Assembly (NCBI GenBank): GCA_030642205.1
Contig: DAOWOF010000002.1
Coordinates: 1-47,171 of the forward strand
Direction of reading: 5' to 3'
DNA length: 47,171 nt
Source: Desulfobacteraceae bacterium
GTDB taxonomy: Bacteria; Desulfobacterota; DSM-4660; Desulfatiglandales; Desulfatiglandaceae
Shown: in pieces, positions 18,748 through 28,500 of the stretch
Numbering within the stretch: the first letter of the stretch is position 1
Layout: each line of letters opens with the position of its first letter
The notes under the pieces: generated by a model
What the model was told of the DNA's origin: nothing
The model's database searches: none
What the model saw: only the letters and a program-made list of their open reading frames with translations
Made by a program: the position numbers and the translations under genes

Positions 18748-19715
18748 GATGATAACATCTCAATAAAAGTTTCAATCCTGAGGCCTGTCCGGCCATCAAT
18801 ACAACCAGGCCTGTCTCCTTCCAGGGTTAGTATTGGGATTCCAAGTTTTTCCTTTAACAGAATATCGTAAAGCTGTCTAAAACAAAAAGTCTGGGTGTAA
18901 TGAATCAGACCATCCAGTTCTCGTTCTCTGACAGCCTTTTTGATATCCTGAATCCTGCCATGGATACCATAGGGATAGGTATAGGCAAGGTAGAGATCAA
19001 TGATATCATGGTGATCAAAGGGCAAACTAAACTGTCTTTGTACTTCATTAAATACAATCCTGGAACCTTTGGATTCAATGAATTCATAGAATTGATTAAA
19101 GATAGGAGGCACTCCCAGGTAACCAAGTCGCACATTTTCTTTAAAAGGAGTTCTTTGGCTAATCTCTATTAAAAATTGATCCAAATTATGATCAAAGGCC
19201 TCGGGGTCGCCATTAAAATCAGAACTGCTTACCATAAAAAGATGGTTTTCCAGACCTGTGACAATATTTTCACGGTAGGTTAATTCGTCTATTTTTCTTA
19301 ATTTTTTTCGGATCCTGGCCAGGCGATTTTTGGTTTCCTCAATCGCCATCCAGGTTGTATTTAGCCTTTCCCTCAATTTATCCATCTGGAACAGGAGAGA
19401 CTCTCTTTTACGCTCAAAGGGGTATTGAAAAGGGATTATTTCCACTCCTTTATTTTCCAGTAATTCGCTCATGGCAATCGTATTGCTGCAATCACCTCCT
19501 GTTACAGCAATAACCTTTTTTATATCATGGTTAATAACAGTAGAATAGATTCCCTTGATCCATGAGCATATACTAGGTGCAAAGCCAGATAACTCTGCCT
19601 GATTAATTAAATCAGCAGGGCTGGATGAAGTGATAAAGAGATTATTTAAGTCAATCGGCTTTTGGCCAGCCGCGAAGACGATCTCTACAGGAATGGTTGT
19701 TGTAATTCCAATCAA
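18744..19715 (-). CDS. 2-hydroxyacyl-CoA dehydratase D-component family protein
   Basis: ITTTIPVEIVFAAG, VTGGDCSNT, YTQTFCFRQ, PILTLEGDRPG. Confidence 0.85.
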   Translation of the reverse strand: MIGITTTIPVEIVFAAGQKPIDLNNLFITSSSPADLINQAELSGFAPSICSWIKGIYSTVINHDIKKVIAVTGGDCSNTIAMSELLENKGVEIIPFQYPFERKRESLLFQMDKLRERLNTTWMAIEETKNRLARIRKKLRKIDELTYRENIVTGLENHLFMVSSSDFNGDPEAFDHNLDQFLIEISQRTPFKENVRLGYLGVPPIFNQFYEFIESKGSRIVFNEVQRQFSLPFDHHDIIDLYLAYTYPYGIHGRIQDIKKAVRERELDGLIHYTQTFCFRQLYDILLKEKLGIPILTLEGDRPGCIDGRTGLRIETFIEMLSS

Positions 19716-20395
19716 CGAGGGGCCTCAACAGAATGAAACCGCATTTCCGGAATTTCAAGACAAGTTAATTTATTTCCATAGACAGCTCCAGTATCAATGC
19801 CTATTTTATTATCCATGATACATGGTTCCTTGAATGGTGTATGCCCGTATATAACCTTTTTCCCAAAATTATATTTACTATAAATAAATAGATCGCGGAT
19901 CCAGAGCATATCCAGGTGTGTTTGCTTTGTTATTGAAATATTTGGTTTGAAACCGGCATGAACTATATAATAATCATCCAGTTCCAGAAATAATCTCAAA
20001 CCCTTAAAAAACTTGAGGTGATCTTCAGGCGCTTCCTCTTCATTATCCGGATTATCTTTCCTATAGCTTTTTATAGTTTGCTCCCCTCCATTTACAATAA
20101 ATCTTGAACGATTTCTGTTTGCCAGATAATCAAGAAACATCATTTCATGATTTCCCATAAGAAAATCAACCTGGGGGGATATATCTGCCAGTTCGAGCAA
20201 AAAGTTCACAACACCTTTGGCGTCTTCTCCCCTGTCAATATAGTCGCCTAAAAAAATAAGGCGATCCTGATGCGGCTGCCATGAAATTTTATCAATTAAC
20301 CTCTTTAGCATATTGAGACAACCATGGATATCTCCTATGATAAAGGTCTTTCCCTTGTTCATTAAATTCCAAACATTAGCCTTGGTCCCTGTCAC
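19712..20395 (-). CDS. metallophosphoesterase (PPP/Ap4A-hydrolase-like)
   Basis: GDIHGCLNML, FLGDYIDRGEDAKGV, LMGNHEMM, YGHTPF. Confidence 0.9.
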   Translation of the reverse strand: MTGTKANVWNLMNKGKTFIIGDIHGCLNMLKRLIDKISWQPHQDRLIFLGDYIDRGEDAKGVVNFLLELADISPQVDFLMGNHEMMFLDYLANRNRSRFIVNGGEQTIKSYRKDNPDNEEEAPEDHLKFFKGLRLFLELDDYYIVHAGFKPNISITKQTHLDMLWIRDLFIYSKYNFGKKVIYGHTPFKEPCIMDNKIGIDTGAVYGNKLTCLEIPEMRFHSVEAPR

Positions 20396-21291
20396 GAATC
20401 AAGTCTGGTTAAACCTATTTTTCTGGCCGTCAGAATGGCATCCTGATATTCTTTGATAGTCAGCCGCCGGCCAATCATTTTATCTGTATTTGCTGTCCCA
20501 CAAGGCCTGTATTGGCCCATAATATTAATATAAGTATCCATAGAAATTTCATTTTTGATAAATCGCAAGATATTTTCTATACTGGATACATCATTAGGCA
20601 TAACCAGATGCCTTAACAATATTCCCCTGGCGGCAATTCCTTTATCATCCAGGACAAGATCCCCTACCTGGCGATGCATCTCCCTGACAGCCTCAATTGC
20701 AACTTCCCTGTAGTCAGATGCCTTACAGTATTTTTCAGACATCTTATGGTCCCAGAACTTGAAATCAGGCATATAGATATCAAAAATTCCATCAAGCAAC
20801 TGTAAGGTCTCTATTGAATCATATCCACTGGAATTATAGAGCAGGGGAAGATCAAGGCCTTGCTCAATAGCTAAAACAAGGGCCTCTATTATCTGTGGAA
20901 CCACATGGGTTGGAGTAACAAAATTGATATTATGGCACTTATATCTATTTGCAAGAACAAGAATAATTGAGGCTATTTGTTCCGGTTCCAGTTCAGAACC
21001 TTGTCCATTACAGCTAATATCATAGTTTTGGCAAAAACTACAACGGAGGTTACAGTAACTAAAGAAAATGGTTCCGGATCCGTATTCTCCTGTCAACGGA
21101 GCCTCTTCTCCAAAATGGGGACTATAACTGGCAATCCTGGCCTTCCGGCCTGTACGGCAATAACCTGTTTCACCGGCAATGCGGTTAACACCGCAGTTTC
21201 GGGGACAGAGATGACAGTCCTCAAGTAAGCCCAAGGCCTTTTCCTTGAGAAGGATAAGGTCTGAATAATCAAGTTTAAGATAGGCTGGCAT
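20392..21291 (-). CDS. radical SAM protein (PflA-activase-like)
   Basis: FFSYCNLRCSFCQNYDIS (CxxxCxxC), CHLCPRNCGVNR, MGQYRPCGTA. Confidence 0.9.
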   Translation of the reverse strand: MPAYLKLDYSDLILLKEKALGLLEDCHLCPRNCGVNRIAGETGYCRTGRKARIASYSPHFGEEAPLTGEYGSGTIFFSYCNLRCSFCQNYDISCNGQGSELEPEQIASIILVLANRYKCHNINFVTPTHVVPQIIEALVLAIEQGLDLPLLYNSSGYDSIETLQLLDGIFDIYMPDFKFWDHKMSEKYCKASDYREVAIEAVREMHRQVGDLVLDDKGIAARGILLRHLVMPNDVSSIENILRFIKNEISMDTYINIMGQYRPCGTANTDKMIGRRLTIKEYQDAILTARKIGLTRLDS

Positions 21292-21309
21292 AATACATGT
21301 TTAAGCTTC

Positions 21310-22011
21310 CTAATCCCGACTTACTCCCATTATTCTGAGAAAAAACAAGAAAAGATTAATAAAATCAAGATAAAGTGATAGCGCTCCTAAAATCGCGCCT
21401 TTTCTAATAGCGCCTCCATCAAGATCCCTGGGTTGAGTAAGGGCCATATTCTTTATTTTTTGTGTATCATAAGCGGTTAAGCCTACAAATATAAAGACTC
21501 CGATGTAGGATATCATCATAGACAGCATAGTACTGTTCAGGAACATATTTACAATAGTAGCAATAATAATCCCGATAAGACCCATTATTAAAAAACCACC
21601 AAAGGAGGTTAGATCTTTTTTTGTAACCCAACCATAAATACTGCAAGCAATGAATGTTCCGGCACAAACAAAAAAAGTACTCGCAATAGAGGTGCTGGTA
21701 TAGATAATAAATATAAATGAGAGGGTAATTCCGTTTAATGCCGCATAAATGACAAAAAGTGAGGTCGCAGTGGCTGAACTCATTCGATTCACCATACCGC
21801 TAATAGCGAAGACCAGACCTAATTCAGCAATAACAAGAAATATTAATAGAATAGGATTACTGAAAAAATGCAGCAACGCAGGATTACTGGAAACATAAAA
21901 AGCCACAAAACCGGTTAAACCGAGACCAATGGCCATCCAGTTGTAAACACTTCTAACAAAATTATTTACTATTACACTTGTTTGTGCGCTGGTGGTGGAT
22001 ATTTGAGCCAT
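21310..22011 (-). CDS. Bax inhibitor-1/YccA family membrane protein
   Basis: Seven hydrophobic segments, VGLTAYDTQKIK, GALSLYLDFINLFLFFLRI. Confidence 0.9.
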   Translation of the reverse strand: MAQISTTSAQTSVIVNNFVRSVYNWMAIGLGLTGFVAFYVSSNPALLHFFSNPILLIFLVIAELGLVFAISGMVNRMSSATATSLFVIYAALNGITLSFIFIIYTSTSIASTFFVCAGTFIACSIYGWVTKKDLTSFGGFLIMGLIGIIIATIVNMFLNSTMLSMMISYIGVFIFVGLTAYDTQKIKNMALTQPRDLDGGAIRKGAILGALSLYLDFINLFLFFLRIMGVSRD

Positions 22012-22182
22012 AATATAAATTCCTCCCTAATTTGTATAATACAAAAAATGGCCAAAAATAATTATTTCCAGAAAAATCAAAAGAAAATACTATAGAATGT
22101 TATATCAATAAAGTTGTTCTAATTATATTATAATTTATTTCAGGAAAAATTCAACCTATAGGCAGTTAGAAAAGGAGTCCAT

Positions 22183-23406
22183 GTGAAGTCACAGAAACTA
22201 TACATTGCCATGGTCGGTTTACCTGCCAGAGGAAAATCGACTATTGCCAGAAAACTTAAAGAGCATCTTACTAAGGATACAATCAAAACCAGAATATTTA
22301 ATAATGGTGACCTTAGACGTAAGCTAACCGGAGAAAATACATCCCACCCTGAGTTTTATGATTCTGCAAACACTCAAGGAATGGCCTTAAGAGAAAAAAT
22401 AGCTCATATCAATTGCCTAAACGCAAAAAGATATCTTCACACAAATGGGAATATAGCAATATTAGATGCAACAAATTGCAGCTATCAAAGGAGAAAAAAG
22501 CTTATTCATGAATTGACAGGTTATCCTATCCTGTTTATCGAATGTATCAATGATAATAAAGAGATACTAAAAGCAAGTATTCAAAGAAAAATATCAATGC
22601 CTGAATTTAAGCATCTAAAACAGGATGAGGCTATTAAGGGCTTTGAGCAGCGTATTATTTACTACAATCAGATTTATAAACCTCTCAAGAAGGAGGAAAA
22701 TTTTGTCAGACTGGATTCATTAAATAACCGTATTATAGAAGAGGAGATAAGTAATGGAATCCCTTATTATGATAGAATAAGAGATTTTTTGGTGAGTGAC
22801 GCAGTCAAAAATCTGTATTTAATTAGACATGGAGAGACCTATTTTAATCTGGAGAACAGGATTGGTGGCGATTCAGGTCTGACCATAAATGGAATATCCC
22901 AATCCAGGGCCCTGTCTCAATATTTTATCAGTAAAAAGATTCCCATTATTTTTACCAGCGAAAAAAAAAGGACAATCCAAACAGCTACGCCTATAAAAGA
23001 ATCACAAGAAAACAGCTTGATTATTCCAATTAAGGAATTTGATGAAATTGATTCGGGAATTTGTGAATGTATGACCTATAAGGAAATAAGGGCAAAGATG
23101 CCTCAAGTCTATTCAAACAGGAAAAAAGATAAATATAACTATATTTATCCGGAAGGTGAAGGATATGTTTCAATGAAAAAAAGAATAAATCATGGTATAA
23201 AAAAAGCTCTGTATCTAAGTGGCTACCCACAAACTATTATGATTATTGGTCATCAAGCTGTAAACAGAATGATTCTTTCTCATTTCCTTTTTCGGCGTGA
23301 GGAGGATGTTCCTTATACTTATATTCCTCAAGATAAATTTTACCATGTGGTGGCAACGCCAAATAAAAAACTTTTTCAACTTATAAAATATAATAGTCAA
23401 CCTTGA
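22183..23406 (+). CDS. bifunctional 6-phosphofructo-2-kinase/fructose-2,6-bisphosphatase-like protein
   Basis: GTG start with aaaggag SD; PFK-2 GLPARGKST, FNNGDLRR, LDATN; FBPase-2 LIRHGETYFNLENRIGGDSGL, EIDSGICECMTYKEI, YIYPEGEGY, IIGHQAVNR. Confidence 0.9.
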   Translation: MKSQKLYIAMVGLPARGKSTIARKLKEHLTKDTIKTRIFNNGDLRRKLTGENTSHPEFYDSANTQGMALREKIAHINCLNAKRYLHTNGNIAILDATNCSYQRRKKLIHELTGYPILFIECINDNKEILKASIQRKISMPEFKHLKQDEAIKGFEQRIIYYNQIYKPLKKEENFVRLDSLNNRIIEEEISNGIPYYDRIRDFLVSDAVKNLYLIRHGETYFNLENRIGGDSGLTINGISQSRALSQYFISKKIPIIFTSEKKRTIQTATPIKESQENSLIIPIKEFDEIDSGICECMTYKEIRAKMPQVYSNRKKDKYNYIYPEGEGYVSMKKRINHGIKKALYLSGYPQTIMIIGHQAVNRMILSHFLFRREEDVPYTYIPQDKFYHVVATPNKKLFQLIKYNSQP

Positions 23407-23434
23407 TGGACTCGTAAAAAGTCCATCAAGGTTG
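23398..23434 (+). terminator. perfect 15-bp stem-loop overlapping the stop codon of the PFK-2/FBPase-2 gene
   Basis: CAACCTTGATGGACT-cgtaaaa-AGTCCATCAAGGTTG. Confidence 0.6.
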
Positions 23435-23546
23435 ATTATCTTTTAAAGGAGATACCACTTTTAAAATTTTACATATATCGCGATTTCAGATACAATATAT
23501 TGTGTGTTTTTTTATGCCATAGCAACCTGTCGAGGTAGAATCTTTC

Positions 23547-25001
23547 ATGTCTGACTATCATTTTCCATCATGGGATCTACTGCAATGGGTCCTGATTATT
23601 CCAAATATATTACTGGTAATAACAACTGCCGGTCATGCCCTGCTTTATAAACGAGATCCAAGGGCCTCTTTAGGCTGGATTGCAACTTGTATCTTCTTTC
23701 CCATTATTGGACCTTTCTTATACTTCCTTTTTGGCATCAACAGGGTACAAACGCGAGCCAGGCAAATGGATAAACGTTCGCTTAATATGATCAAGATCCT
23801 TAATGAAGAAACAGAAAAAACCGAGATGGAAATATCCATTGATAATCTTCCAGTGGAATCAAGAGAAATTGCTCTGATCTCAGAAAACATGGCTGGATAT
23901 CCCCTTCTGGGCGGCAATCAAGTCGAATTAATGCATAATGGAGAAAAAGCCTATCCGGCGATGCTTGAAGCCATAGAAACGGCCAGTCAATATATTTTCT
24001 TTTCAACTTATATCTTTGAAACAGATAGTCAGGGGCATCTATTTATTGATGCTCTGGCAAGGGCGGTAAAAAGGGGTGTGGATGTGAGAATTATCATCGA
24101 TGGAATTGGCGAACTTTATTCTTTTCCATGGGCAGGAACACTTTTAAAACGTAAAGGAATACGAGTTTCCCGATTTATTCCTCCAAAGCTGATTCCCCCA
24201 ACATTACACATAAACTTGCGTAACCATCGTAAAATTCTGGTAGCTGATGGCCGTATTGGCTTTATCGGAGGCATGAATATAGGGTACCGCCATTTGGCTG
24301 AAAACTATCAAAATAAATCCCGCGTAATTGATACCCACTTCCGCCTGAATGGGCCGATAGTGACCCAGCTTGAACATGTTTTTTTAGATGACTGGCGTTT
24401 TAGCAGAAAAGAACTCAGACCTGGAAACATTCATCCTATAAAAAAAGCAGGCAACACTATTTGCCGAATAATTCCTGAAGGTCCCAATACAGGTGACAAC
24501 AAGCTGGAAGCTGTCCTGATGGGAGCAGTATCCGCTGCGCGTATGGAAATACTAATCATGACGCCATATTTTCTTCCTTCGCGCGAGCTTATCGGTGCCT
24601 TGCAGACAGCTTCGCTTCGCGGCGTCGACGTAAATGTGATCCTGCCAAAAAAAAACAATCTCCCTTTTGTTCAGTGGGCCACATACAACATGCTATGGGA
24701 ATTGTTAAAAAATGGCATTAAATTCTATTATCAACCACAACCCTTTGTTCATAGTAAATTATTCGTGGTTGATGATCACTACGCCCAGGCAGGATCGGCC
24801 AATATGGATACCAGGAGTCTACGTCTGAATTTTGAGTTGGTCATAGAAATCTATGGCAAACATGAAGTTACGGTAATCGCCGATCATATTCATCTACAGA
24901 TAAAAAAATCACATAGAATAACTCTCCAGGAAGTAGACAGCCGCAATCTATTTATAAGAGTACGAGATGCAATGGCCTGGCTGTTTTCGCCTTATCTCTG
25001 A
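23547..25001 (+). CDS. cls: cardiolipin synthase
   Basis: Two HKD motifs (HRKILVADGRIGFIGGMN; HSKLFVVDDHYAQAGSANMD), N-terminal TM/PLDc_N. Confidence 0.93.
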   Translation: MSDYHFPSWDLLQWVLIIPNILLVITTAGHALLYKRDPRASLGWIATCIFFPIIGPFLYFLFGINRVQTRARQMDKRSLNMIKILNEETEKTEMEISIDNLPVESREIALISENMAGYPLLGGNQVELMHNGEKAYPAMLEAIETASQYIFFSTYIFETDSQGHLFIDALARAVKRGVDVRIIIDGIGELYSFPWAGTLLKRKGIRVSRFIPPKLIPPTLHINLRNHRKILVADGRIGFIGGMNIGYRHLAENYQNKSRVIDTHFRLNGPIVTQLEHVFLDDWRFSRKELRPGNIHPIKKAGNTICRIIPEGPNTGDNKLEAVLMGAVSAARMEILIMTPYFLPSRELIGALQTASLRGVDVNVILPKKNNLPFVQWATYNMLWELLKNGIKFYYQPQPFVHSKLFVVDDHYAQAGSANMDTRSLRLNFELVIEIYGKHEVTVIADHIHLQIKKSHRITLQEVDSRNLFIRVRDAMAWLFSPYL

Positions 25002-26245
25002 GACAGAAAATTAACAGCCGATTTACCTGCCAGCCAACCTGAGGAAAAAGCCCACTGTAGATTAAAACCACCGGTATCTGCATCAAGATCAAGGATCTCC
25101 CCTGCAAAAAAAAGGCCTTTCACAATACGAGAACCCATTGTACGTGGATCTATTTCCTTTGTAGAAACTCCCCCGGATGTAATTATAGCCTCGCTAAAAG
25201 GACGAAATCGAATTATCTCCAAACGAAAGTCTTTCAACCACTGACCAAGCCTTTTTCTCTCCCTGGAAGTAACCTGATGAGAAGCTTTATGAATAGAAAT
25301 TTTAGTCATAGAGATACAAACAGGAATTAGTCTCCCTGGTAACAAGCCCTTAAGCAAACTTTGAAATTCTTTTTTGCCATTCAAATCCAGATCCCTTCTT
25401 AATCTGGCATCCAGCTTCTGTTGGTTAAGAGCAGGTTTTAAATCAATAGAAATATATACCTGTTTGTTAGAACAAAGGGCTTTTACAGCCATACGGCTTA
25501 AGGATAAAATAGTGGGTCCTGCCAGGCCATAAGGTCGAAACAACACCTCGCCAAAAGCCTCTGCCGTTTTTTTTTCATCAATCCATAGGGTGGCTCTCAC
25601 ATTGCGTAAATTCACATCACTTAACTGCAATACAATATCACCTGCTGTTTCCATCGGCACTAGAGATGGTTGAACAGGAACAATATAATGGCCATGAGAT
25701 TCTGCCATCAAATACCCATCTCCTGTTGAACCTGTAGCGGGATATGACGCGCCGCCTGTGGCAATAATTACAGCATCAGCAGTAATTATTTGATCGTTTA
25801 GCGCTATTCCTTTAACATAGCCCTGATCTACCAAAAGGCCGCTGACAGACGCTCTTTTCCGGATAATCACACCACAATCACCAGCCCATTTTAAAATAGA
25901 AGCCACAATCTCTCCTGCCCGCCCGCTTTCAGGAAAAACACGCCCGCCACGCTCCACAATTGTGGGAACCCCCAGTTTATTTATAAAGGCAATTAAATCT
26001 GTACTAAAGAAACGGGCAAAGGCCTGCCGGCAAAACCCTCCATCAGGATTAAAGTGTGACAGAAAATCGGAGTAGTCTGCTGTATTTGTAAGGTTACAAC
26101 GGCCTTTACCTGTAATACCCAGTTTAATAGCCGCACGACCCATTTTTTCCAAAACCAGCGTTTTAGCACCTAATAAGGAAGCCTGTCCAGCCGCCATTAA
26201 GCCTGCTGGACCAGCTCCAATCACAATTATCTGATAATCCGACAT
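24992..26245 (-). CDS. HI0933/BaiN-family NAD(P)/FAD-dependent oxidoreductase
   Basis: IVIGAGPAGLMAAGQASLLG, GKGRCNLTNTADYSDFL, GGVSTKEIDPRTMGS, GEILDLDADTGGFNLQWAFSSGW; start likely MSDYQ at 26245. Confidence 0.9.
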   Translation of the reverse strand: MSDYQIIVIGAGPAGLMAAGQASLLGAKTLVLEKMGRAAIKLGITGKGRCNLTNTADYSDFLSHFNPDGGFCRQAFARFFSTDLIAFINKLGVPTIVERGGRVFPESGRAGEIVASILKWAGDCGVIIRKRASVSGLLVDQGYVKGIALNDQIITADAVIIATGGASYPATGSTGDGYLMAESHGHYIVPVQPSLVPMETAGDIVLQLSDVNLRNVRATLWIDEKKTAEAFGEVLFRPYGLAGPTILSLSRMAVKALCSNKQVYISIDLKPALNQQKLDARLRRDLDLNGKKEFQSLLKGLLPGRLIPVCISMTKISIHKASHQVTSRERKRLGQWLKDFRLEIIRFRPFSEAIITSGGVSTKEIDPRTMGSRIVKGLFFAGEILDLDADTGGFNLQWAFSSGWLAGKSAVNFLSQR

Positions 26246-26465
26246 CGATACTCCATTAATATCGACTGGCAATATAGATAAATAGCATATGGCCTCATTT
26301 TTTGACAAATAATAGACATTATTTTATGGTACCACTATAAAGATTATATAAAAGAACTGCTTTCACGGGAATAATGGAAAACGGTAAAATTTTCTTTCTT
26401 TTCTATTATGCCTGCCAGGGCATAGGGTTAATAAATTGATTTACAGGAGGTCTCTGAGAAAAAAT

Positions 26466-27221
26466 ATGCAACAATACAATATTCATCCGATCGTAATGGG
26501 AACTAAAGTCTTCGATAAAGGGATGATGACCTATCAATACGATTATGGCAAACCATATACTATTCCCATATATTCCTGGTATATAGAAGGCGGGGATAAA
26601 AAAATACTTGTAGATACCGGAGAAATGAGTCCTATCTGCTCTGCAGAACGAGAAAAATCAATTAATGGCAAGATCTATACCTTTGAAGAAGGTCTAAAAC
26701 GTTGGGGACTAAACCCAAAGGATATTGACATTATCATTCATACTCATCTTCATAATGATCATTGTGAAAATGACTATAAATGTGAAAACGCAACCATTTA
26801 TGTTCATAAAAAAGAATTAGATCACATACATAACCCCCATCCACTGGATTTTCGCTACCTTGAGGATTATATTGAGGATGTCGAGGCAAATAATCAGCTC
26901 CATATTATTGATAAAGACACGGAGATTATGCCTGGGATACGGGTGATCCATACGCCTGTTCATACCGAGGGAGGACTCACTGTGCTAATTAATACCTCCA
27001 TGGGTCAGGCTGCTATAACCGGTTTCTGTGTAATCATGGAAAATTTTTTCCCTCCAAAACAGATAACCGCCATGGAGATGGATATTATCCCCCCGGGAAC
27101 GATACTAAATCCATACCATGCCTATGATATAATGTTAAATGTTAAAAAAATGGCCGATATCCTTCTGCCATTACATGAACCCGGTTTTGCGAACATTGAT
27201 ACAATTCCAGAGTTAAAATAA
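26466..27221 (+). CDS. MBL-fold hydrolase, N-acyl-homoserine-lactonase-like family
   Basis: IIHTHLHNDHCEND motif and overall architecture; start moved to MQQYN (26466). Confidence 0.75.
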   Translation: MQQYNIHPIVMGTKVFDKGMMTYQYDYGKPYTIPIYSWYIEGGDKKILVDTGEMSPICSAEREKSINGKIYTFEEGLKRWGLNPKDIDIIIHTHLHNDHCENDYKCENATIYVHKKELDHIHNPHPLDFRYLEDYIEDVEANNQLHIIDKDTEIMPGIRVIHTPVHTEGGLTVLINTSMGQAAITGFCVIMENFFPPKQITAMEMDIIPPGTILNPYHAYDIMLNVKKMADILLPLHEPGFANIDTIPELK

Positions 27222-27249
27222 AAAACCTGACCCAGAGAACCAGGTTTTT
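27221..27249. terminator. bidirectional terminator between convergent genes
   Basis: AAAAACCTGacccagagaacCAGGTTTTT. Confidence 0.7.
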
Positions 27250-27302
27250 CAAGACTGAATAAATAACAGTAATTTTACTAAATATCGTTAGCGCTACCAG
27301 CA

Positions 27303-28412
27303 CTATCCTTTCAATAAATCCTGGAGTGTATTAATATCATTCATAATTTCCTTTTTTAGTAACATTTCTTTTTTAACTCGTTTGACAGCATAAATAACAG
27401 TCGAATGATCTTTATTGCCAAATAATTTCCCTATCTGTCCAAAAGAGAGCATTGTATATTGTCTACTAAGATACATTGCAACTTGTCTTGGATAAGAGAA
27501 TGCTCTTTTCTTTTTATTTGATATAAGGTTGGAAAGAGATACATTAAAATGTTCTGCTACTACATTTTGAATGTATGAAACACTAATTTCTTTTAAAGAT
27601 CGATAAGTTAAGGCTGATTTGACTAAAGTTATATCTATTTTATTATTATTCATAGATGCTTTAGCTTCAATATTAATTAATGATTGGGTTAATTGCTTTA
27701 AATCATTGGTAGAATTTGAAAGAAAAAGAATGACATCACCAGGTATAATAAAATTGTCATTTTGGGCTAATTTTTTCAATATGTTAATTTTTATTTTTTG
27801 ACCAGGAACTTGGATTTCTGACAATAGACCACATTCTAAACGCGATTGAAACTGAGGTATAAACCCTTGAATTTTATTTGGAGTACTTGTTCCGGCCAAC
27901 ACAACCTGTTTATTTTGACTATAAAAAGAGTTAAAAAGAAGAATTAATTCTTCTTGTGTCTTTTTTTTTCCACTAAGTAAATGAATATCATCCATAAGAA
28001 GGATATCTAAGCTTAAATAGCTTTCCATGAATTTAGTAAGCTGGTTGTTTTTCTTTGCTATTGAAAATTTTTTAGAAAATGTATCAGCTAAAATATATTT
28101 TGATTTTAATAAAGGTTTTTCATTAGATATATAATTATATATAGCTTTCAATAAATGAGTTTTTCCAAGACTTAATCTAGAATATAAAAAAAGAGGGTTA
28201 TAAACCTTTGAAGGTTTAATGGCTACTTTCAAGGACGAAGAATATGCAAGATTATTGGTTTTGTCTATAATAAAATTATCAAAGTTCTGAATACGTTTAT
28301 CTTGATTGTCATGCTTATTAAAATTTAATTTCGTATCTTGATCCTCCTTTATTTCAGCATTTCTAATTGAAAAAGAAATTCTAGGTGAAATATTGATGTG
28401 ATCCTTAATCAT
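27303..28412 (-). CDS. DnaA-family replication initiator paralogue (AAA+ and domain IV)
   Basis: LGKTHLLKAIYNYIS, LDILLMDDIHLLSGKKKTQEEL, SRLECGLLSEIQVP, FGNKDHSTVIYAVKRV; domain IV motif present, Walker A altered. Confidence 0.85.
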   Translation of the reverse strand: MIKDHINISPRISFSIRNAEIKEDQDTKLNFNKHDNQDKRIQNFDNFIIDKTNNLAYSSSLKVAIKPSKVYNPLFLYSRLSLGKTHLLKAIYNYISNEKPLLKSKYILADTFSKKFSIAKKNNQLTKFMESYLSLDILLMDDIHLLSGKKKTQEELILLFNSFYSQNKQVVLAGTSTPNKIQGFIPQFQSRLECGLLSEIQVPGQKIKINILKKLAQNDNFIIPGDVILFLSNSTNDLKQLTQSLINIEAKASMNNNKIDITLVKSALTYRSLKEISVSYIQNVVAEHFNVSLSNLISNKKKRAFSYPRQVAMYLSRQYTMLSFGQIGKLFGNKDHSTVIYAVKRVKKEMLLKKEIMNDINTLQDLLKG

Positions 28413-28500
28413 ATTTTGGAAATTTGTAATATAATTATCTTTAATCCAATGTGCCTCATATTTATTAGGTACCTCTATTCTAAGAAATTCTGAATACAGA

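Noticed and set aside
26466-27221. Quorum quenching by the AHL-lactonase-like protein
   Set aside because: Family assignment only; MBL-fold members have many substrates and no quorum genes are nearby
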